Below are positions 58,716 to 64,000 of a stretch of DNA of 64,000 nt, in pieces (positions within the stretch are counted from its first letter, which is position 1; each line of letters starts with the position of its first letter). This DNA is from Alnus glutinosa (lineage: Eukaryota > Streptophyta > Magnoliopsida > Fagales > Betulaceae). Made by a program: the position numbers and the translations under genes. The stretch spans positions 19,614,649 to 19,678,648 of the forward strand of contig NC_084890.1 of the NCBI RefSeq assembly GCF_958979055.1. The letters are read 5' to 3'. Below the pieces are notes generated by a model that did not search any database, had not been told where the DNA came from, and saw only the letters and a list, made by a program, of their open reading frames with translations.

Positions 58716-59132
58716 AGTTTGAGTTTAGAAAACGCTATATTATTTCAATTGTTTTTAATGAGTGAATTACAATGTGATATCTATCACAATATATACAAGT
58801 ATTGAGGTGTACAAAAAATGGAAAGCATTGATGGTCATAGTTCACCAAATCAGTGATGATTGAGAAGTTTCTATTTAGGCCGAATCTCTTCATTACTGTG
58901 ATTGTGTTCTTGCCTTGCGTGGTGGCACGCATTTGCTGCACTTGCCTTCTAGGACTTAGAGTGATGGTCAAGCAGCGTGTATTGATAGCATGCAGCATGA
59001 TTTGCTGCATAGCTTTCCTTATATGTACTATGAGCTGGTGATTGCTTCTTCTCATAATTTGCAGCATTATTTGCTGCATAATTTTCTCGAATGGTTCCCT
59101 TGATTGATACAGTAGAGAGCATATCCTTAACA
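58716..59132 (-). repeat. 5' LTR of the copia element
   Basis: 417 bp, partner of 53891-54308, flanked on the right by CTCCA. Confidence 0.93.
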
Positions 59133-59137
59133 CTCCA

Positions 59138-60082
59138 TCGCACTCAGGCTCTCAACCATGGTTGGGCTCGTTGGAATGAGGGAGATAGAGACCTTGCCGC
59201 TTAGGGTCAGAGAGAGTTTGAAGAATTGAAATGGTTTTTTGGAAGGTCGTTATCCTAGGCATTAAACTGGTTGCATTTTGGAAGAATATGGGTGAGTAAT
59301 GTTGGGATAAACGGTTGGGATGGTTCTTGAAAAAGGGGAAGAAAAGTAGGATTGGCCTTGGGAAGGGGTTTTTTTTTTTTTTTTTTCTAAAAAAAAGATA
59401 AAACAAGCTTTGTGCAAAGGAAAAGTATTGATGGATACCTTGAGCAGACCAAAGGGGAGAGAGAAGTGCGTCAACGTTACGTGACTTTAGTTGCTGGCCC
59501 TTCCGAACTTCTTATGGACGTACGTACTTTTCATTTCCCATTACTTAATGACAATGAATTAGTGAAATAATAAGGTAGAAATAGTCACCTCCCTAACCTA
59601 ATTAGTCGTACCTTTCCTTTTCTTTTCCTGAGCAACCCAATTAGACGTACTTATGACTTATTAGAGCTCTCTTTTATTTCATTTTAAATTAAATTAGTGT
59701 TCAACATCTTTCCCATAGCAGGCCACACTTATATAAGATTTGTTGAGAAAGATGTTGAATGGTGCTCGATGTTAAACATTAAGGGTTCGTTAAAGTGTTC
59801 AACAATTAAATCAGTGACCCTTTTCCCTCCCCACAATTGAATGGAAAAAAAAAAAAAAAAATTAAATTAGTGAACACTTTTTTATTTTTTGTCGTGTTGC
59901 CAACATATGTTAATATACAACAAATTTCTATAACGTTTGTCACGTTTTATTATATAAATATCGTATCTTATATAATCAAGCATTATTAATTATTAACTAA
60001 TTAATTTTCATTAATAATAGACTAACATTTTGATGTGTTAATTGGTTAATTTTTTAACATATGTTATATAATATGTGCAAGT
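59138..60082. other. Intergenic, no gene recognised
   Basis: AT-rich; the first 350 bp are less AT-rich and continue the host sequence from left of the copia element. Confidence 0.45.
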
Positions 60083-60092
60083 CATCTAGAGT

Positions 60093-60096
<4 letters not shown>

Positions 60097-60128
<32 letters not shown>

Positions 60129-60223
60129 ACATATCTACACAAGAGAGGGGGAGGGGGGATTCGAACTAGTGACCTCCGCTTCATGAGGCGTGATCTCCAG
60201 CCGATTAAGCTGCTCTTTGGGGA
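60097..60223 (-). mobile_element. tRNA-derived SINE, complete
   Basis: Minus strand: a 5' tRNA-like part with A box (GCTTAATCGGCTGGAG) and B box (GGTCACTAGTTCGAATCC), then TGTGTAGATATGTC and poly(A). Target duplication CAT(C/T)TAGAGTAATT at 60083-60096 and 60224-60237, one mismatch. Confidence 0.88.
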
Positions 60224-60435
60224 CATTTAGAGTAATTAGTTAATATGCTATATAGTTGTTAATATGGTATATTAATGAAAAAATTATATAATTTAACTAT
60301 AGTTAGTGTAGTTAATATACACTAGCACATACATTAATATATTAACATTTAGTATACTAACTAGTTATGTTACCTTATGTACTTATGTTAGTATATTATC
60401 CTAGTAGTTAATAGTATATTAAGTACTTTTTTTTA

Positions 60436-60832
60436 GGGGTAATTACCTTTTTCCCCCATGAACTACCAAAAAATGCGCAATGCCCCCATGAACTACCAAC
60501 TCGACCAAAATAGAGCATTCAACTACCAAAGACAACCATTTTCCCACCTTCCGTCAGTCAAAGGGGTTAAAACAAACGGTCAACGGGTCATGTGCCGTTT
60601 TATATGGGGGCATGTTGGAAGATGATAGTAGTTCATGGGGGGAAAAGAGGAAGATGGTGGTAGTTCATAGGGGGAAAAGAGGAAGAAAATGAGGGTAAAA
60701 CGGCGTGTGACTGACGGAAGGGGAGAAAATGGTTATCTTTGGTAGTTGAATGCTCTATTTTGGTCGAGTTGGTAGTTCATGGGGGCATCGCACATTTTTT
60801 GGTAGTTCATGGGGGGAAAAGGTAATTACCCC
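60436..60832. mobile_element. Foldback MITE, 397 bp
   Basis: Terminal inverted repeat of about 130 bp beginning GGGGTAATTACCTTTT and CCCCCATGAACTACCAAAAA. Flanks TTTTTTTTA and ATTTTTTTA fit a 9-bp Mutator-type duplication with one mismatch, but the T-rich context weakens this. Confidence 0.75.
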
Positions 60833-61056
60833 ATTTTTTTATATAAGATTTTGTTTTTTCTAAGCTAACACACTAATATAGTAGACTTAGTAGTCATTAT
60901 GCTAGTAGAATGTTAATACTTTTTTTTTGTTTTTAAAAGAAAGAATATTTATACTAAGTTAAGGTAATAACATACTAAGTTAAGGACATAAATTAGCTAC
61001 AAAGTGGTTTGTAGATAATTCCTACAAACCAGTGTCATAAAGTGAGACGTGTCTTT

Positions 61057-61167
61057 TTTTTTTTTTTTTTTGACAAGTCCACATAAGAGGGAAAATGGGG
61101 GATTTGAACTAGTGACCTCCGCTTCATGAGGCGTGGTCTCTAGCCGATTGAACTACCCCTTGGGGAT
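61057..61167 (-). mobile_element. tRNA-derived SINE, second complete copy
   Basis: Same family as 60097-60223 (A box GTTCAATCGGCTAGAG, B box GGTCACTAGTTCAAATCC). Perfect 16-bp target duplication AGTGAGACGTGTCTTT at 61041-61056 and 61168-61183. Confidence 0.93.
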
Positions 61168-61183
61168 AGTGAGACGTGTCTTT

Positions 61184-61967
61184 AAAGCATATGAGAAATA
61201 CCTTAGAATGTAATTTTTGCTAATAACTTATTAACATATAGTTGGTATATTTAACATACACTCAGTGGCGAAGTCAGGATTTTGGCTCAAATGAGTCAAG
61301 GTTTTTTAATGAAAATAATTTAAGTTGAACAAAAATTTATTAAAAATATTATTAAATAATAAATTAACAAAATAAATAAATAATTTAACAAAATTTTATT
61401 ATTGTTTAAATAATGGTTAACTTGTTGATAAGGTCATTTTCGTAGATATGCTATTTGGATTTGGTCTCTATAATTATGATGGAAAAAAAATAATTAAAAA
61501 AAAAAAAAACTAAGCAAAGATCTAGTGACAGATTTGTTAAACCTACCTTAACACGAGCTCGTTTAGAATATAATTGGAGCTCAATGAAATTATTATTGTT
61601 CCCTATAATCTCAAATATTTTTTTTGACAAATTTGGCTAAGAAAAGAGAAATGTTTTTTTTTTTTAGGACCCACACAAAAGATGTACATATAATATAGCA
61701 TGTCTTCCACCCCGCCCCCCACCCCCCCCCCCAAAAAAAAAAAAAATTAAAAAATTAAAAAAATTCACTAATCACAAGACAAGTTCAGGGCCTTCAGGCC
61801 TTAGTTTGACTGTTTCGCTATGAAAAAGTAAGAAAGGTCTCTCTTGCTAATTGTACTCGGTAGACGAAAACAAGGAATCAAATCGCACAAAGTCACACTA
61901 ATGTTTTATTTATATATACTTAGCCCTTAGGTAACTCAGGTTTAAAGTAGGTGACTCGGTGCTTTAA

Positions 61968-61998
<31 letters not shown>

Positions 61999-62723
61999 AG
62001 AAGAAGAAGTTAAAAAACACATGTTTAAATTCGGCACTGAAATCATGAAGTTATATATTTGTGTTGTTTGGCAAATACATGTACAAAATAGATTAGTGAG
62101 TTATTAATTTTGAAATTAGTGAAAAGTGATGTTGTAATATGAAGTAAAAAAAAAAAAATTATATAGAAAAGTGAAAAAGTTTTGTATTGTAGTGAATTTT
62201 TTTATTTGAATAGTAATAAAAAATTATTTATGTGATATAAAAAGTGAAAAAAGTGAGAATATTTTGATGTTGATTGTTATTGAAAAATATAAAAATAAAA
62301 TTAAAAAAATGTAAACAGTAAAGAGCAATACTCTGTTTCGTCCCTGGAGTTTCCAAACAAGGCCATTAACTCCTTTCAACTTTTAACGCTATGAGGCGTC
62401 ACCGCGTCAACAACCAAGTCTTTCCTTCTTTTCTTTTTTCTTTTTTCCTAAGTGGCATCAATGGGTCTCTCGTGAACAAAATAAGTGTTTTCTACTTTAT
62501 TTAAACGCAGTGTTTTACCTTACTTAAACGTTGCGTTTTGTAAAATTTAAAAGCTCGTCTTCCCCTCTTCCTTCTTTTACCTTCGTGACCTAATCTCCTA
62601 ACCCTAAACAGACTAACAGGTACAGGAAAAAAAAAATCACATTAGCGGTTGAGCGTGAATCCTAGTTCGGTGTAAAGTCGATGTCCCTTGATGAGCAACT
62701 GAGGGTGGGCAACCTGGACATCT
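61184..62723. other. Intergenic with a hAT-like end
   Basis: CAGTGGCGAAGTCAGGATTTTGG at 61264 resembles the left end of the hAT element at 62724, but no partner end was found. There is a C-rich tract at 61710-61731 and A-runs. No gene recognised. Confidence 0.45.
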
Positions 62724-62865
62724 CAATGGCGGAGTTAGGATTTTAGTTAGGGGGTCAATTTTATTTTATTTTTGATAAATGAAAATAATCTAAACTTAAT
62801 AAAAAATGAATTAACTTTTTTTTTTAAAGCCAAGCTACTTCTTAATGTTCAGCTTTTTTTTTGTG

Positions 62866-62918
<53 letters not shown>

Positions 62919-63933
62919 AGCCTCTCACAGACAAACGTCATAGACCCACCCTTCAATTGAAACAGTGTTTGGGCATCTACTCCTTGGACTCTCTCACTGT
63001 CTCACACTCTCACTTGTCGTGACAAACTCACATCACTTTCATTAAAAAAAATAATAATAAATAAATAAATTAACATAGAGACACCAGTCACACAAAGTCA
63101 CTATATCATGGTGAAAAAACAAAAGTCTCATGAGTCTCACATAATTACAGATAAATAGGGGTGTAAACGAGCTGAAATACTCGCGAGTTTACTCGAGATC
63201 GACTCAATTAAACTCGACTCGTACTCGAATTGATTATTAAATGAGCTATTCGTAAATACGAAAATAAACTTAATTATTAAACGATACAAACTTTTATATA
63301 TATAACTTATTTTTATTAATAAATATACACACGGAATTAACTAAATATATTTCACACCGAATTATATCCATTCAAGGTAGCCTGCCTAATTATAGAATAG
63401 AGACTAGAGTACTGTTGTACTAGCTTCGTGAGATTTCCCCAAGAGTCCAAGACCATTTCCCGAGAGAACTTTTTCTTACAAATACCCTTCCCTGAAAGTT
63501 GTTCCTTGCTCTTTTGCTTAAAGAAAAAGATAAAGATAAAGATAAAGATAAAAGAAACAGTGCGTTTGAGTCTTGATGAAATGCAACTCCAGCAAATAAA
63601 TGAAACGGAGCGTTTGAATAAAAAAATTTGTTTTGTAAACACCTTCATTGTTCCACAGCTTAAACACCGCATTTTACGAACTGTATTGTTCGTCTTCAAC
63701 CTCTATTTCTTCTAAAGACTGAACAACTTTGTGCAACTTATTTTACCAAAACACGATAAATCGTTGGCTAAGATATATAAATCTCAATCCTTTTGAAAAA
63801 TAATTTACCCCGTAATAAGTTGTTGAGGGTGGGCAACAAGTATATTCAAACAAATTTCACAGGAAGTAAATAAACTTTTTAGGAGGTGAGGGGGGGCACT
63901 TGCCCCCTCTCGACCCCTCTGGCTCCATCCCTG
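62724..63933. mobile_element. hAT-type element, non-autonomous, 1210 bp
   Basis: Left end CAATGGCGGAGTTAGG pairs with the right end GGCTCCATCCCTG (inverted CAGGGATGGAGCCAG). Flanking octamers GGACATCT (62716-62723) and GAACATCT (63934-63941) match at seven of eight bases, the 8-bp size of hAT. No BED or hATC transposase domain is readable. It contains the T/A homopolymer palindrome and a TAGGGGTGTAAACGAGC word at 63156. Confidence 0.75.
62866..62917. repeat. T-run/A-run palindrome
   Basis: About 15 T followed by about 37 A; similar T/A or A/T pairs occur at 26451-26524, 31186-31214 and 34533-34566. Confidence 0.85.
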
Positions 63934-64000
63934 GAACATCTAAAAAAATTCCACTAGAGTTAATGTGGATTTTTGAGAGGTGAGAGGGGCACTTGACCCC

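Larger units (their letters stand above)
53891..59132 (-). mobile_element. Ty1/copia retrotransposon, 5.2 kb, two LTRs, non-canonical TG...CT ends
   Basis: LTRs 53891-54308 and 58716-59132 differ at about 16 sites plus one indel by my count (about 4%). Perfect target duplication CTCCA at 53886-53890 and 59133-59137. On the minus strand each LTR starts TGTTAAGGATATG and ends CTCAAACT, a TG...CT terminus. The primer site abuts the 5' LTR with no gap. Order gag, protease, integrase, RT, RNase H defines copia. RT-RNase H is open; gag, protease and integrase carry stops and frameshifts, so the copy is non-autonomous now. Confidence 0.95.

Noticed and set aside
54929-58805. Plus-strand open frames across the copia element
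   Set aside because: Complement of gag-pol; no motif of their own.
60097-61167. tRNA genes on the minus strand
   Set aside because: A and B boxes are present but no complete cloverleaf or anticodon stem can be built, and poly(A) plus target duplications mark them as SINEs.
63352-63715. Open frames inside the hAT element as a transposase
   Set aside because: Too short, partly low complexity, and lacking BED or hATC dimerisation motifs.

Overview
The window is nuclear DNA of a flowering plant, most likely a woody eudicot. It is AT-rich, has introns with GT/AG borders, and carries plant-type LTR retrotransposons, L1 elements, tRNA-derived SINEs, CACTA, Mutator and hAT elements, a CYP716 cytochrome P450 and a PPR gene. 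The species cannot be named from sequence alone. Most of the 64 kb is transposable elements, many nested; only two loci look like working host genes.

Layout. 0-9.1 kb: remnants of LTR elements, two solo LTRs (1299-1960 and 4905-7489) and a Ty3/gypsy tail. 8.0-22 kb: an all-minus-strand family of secreted tandem-repeat proteins with a GxVPPSxPNPxTHIP core. It has one intact member (20845-21966), one member cut by an L1 insertion (15037-16966) and a decayed relic (8012-8475). A 5.9-kb LTR element that keeps gag zinc knuckles but has no visible pol (9146-15033) lies between the relic and the cut copy. 23-31 kb: a CACTA DUF4216 fragment, a hAT MITE, and a 4.6-kb Mutator-like element (26680-31290) carrying a captured polyamine/amino-acid transporter fragment. 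32-39 kb: a solo LTR, a LINE RNase H relic, a foldback element and a second solo LTR just upstream of the P450.

39.8-43.2 kb: a three-exon CYP716-family P450 with complete splice sites and heme motif, TA microsatellites, and the same 182-bp MITE in both introns. The exon 1 donor site lies in a perfect 14-bp inverted repeat. 43.7-47.0 kb: a gypsy RNase H relic split by a CACTA element and a solo LTR. 47.5-50.4 kb: a 2.95-kb solo LTR. 51.5-53.5 kb: a PPR pseudogene with several frame lesions. 53.9-59.1 kb: a Ty1/copia element with two LTRs, perfect target duplication, PBS and PPT, an open RT-RNase H region and broken gag/integrase. 60-64 kb: two SINEs with target duplications, a foldback MITE and a hAT element.

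The strongest candidate for undescribed biology is the repeat-peptide cluster. The intact gene encodes a predicted signal peptide followed by nine 39-residue units with a three-unit higher-order pattern, suggesting a precursor of many small secreted peptides. All boundaries were read by eye from terminal motifs and target duplications; divergence figures are hand counts.
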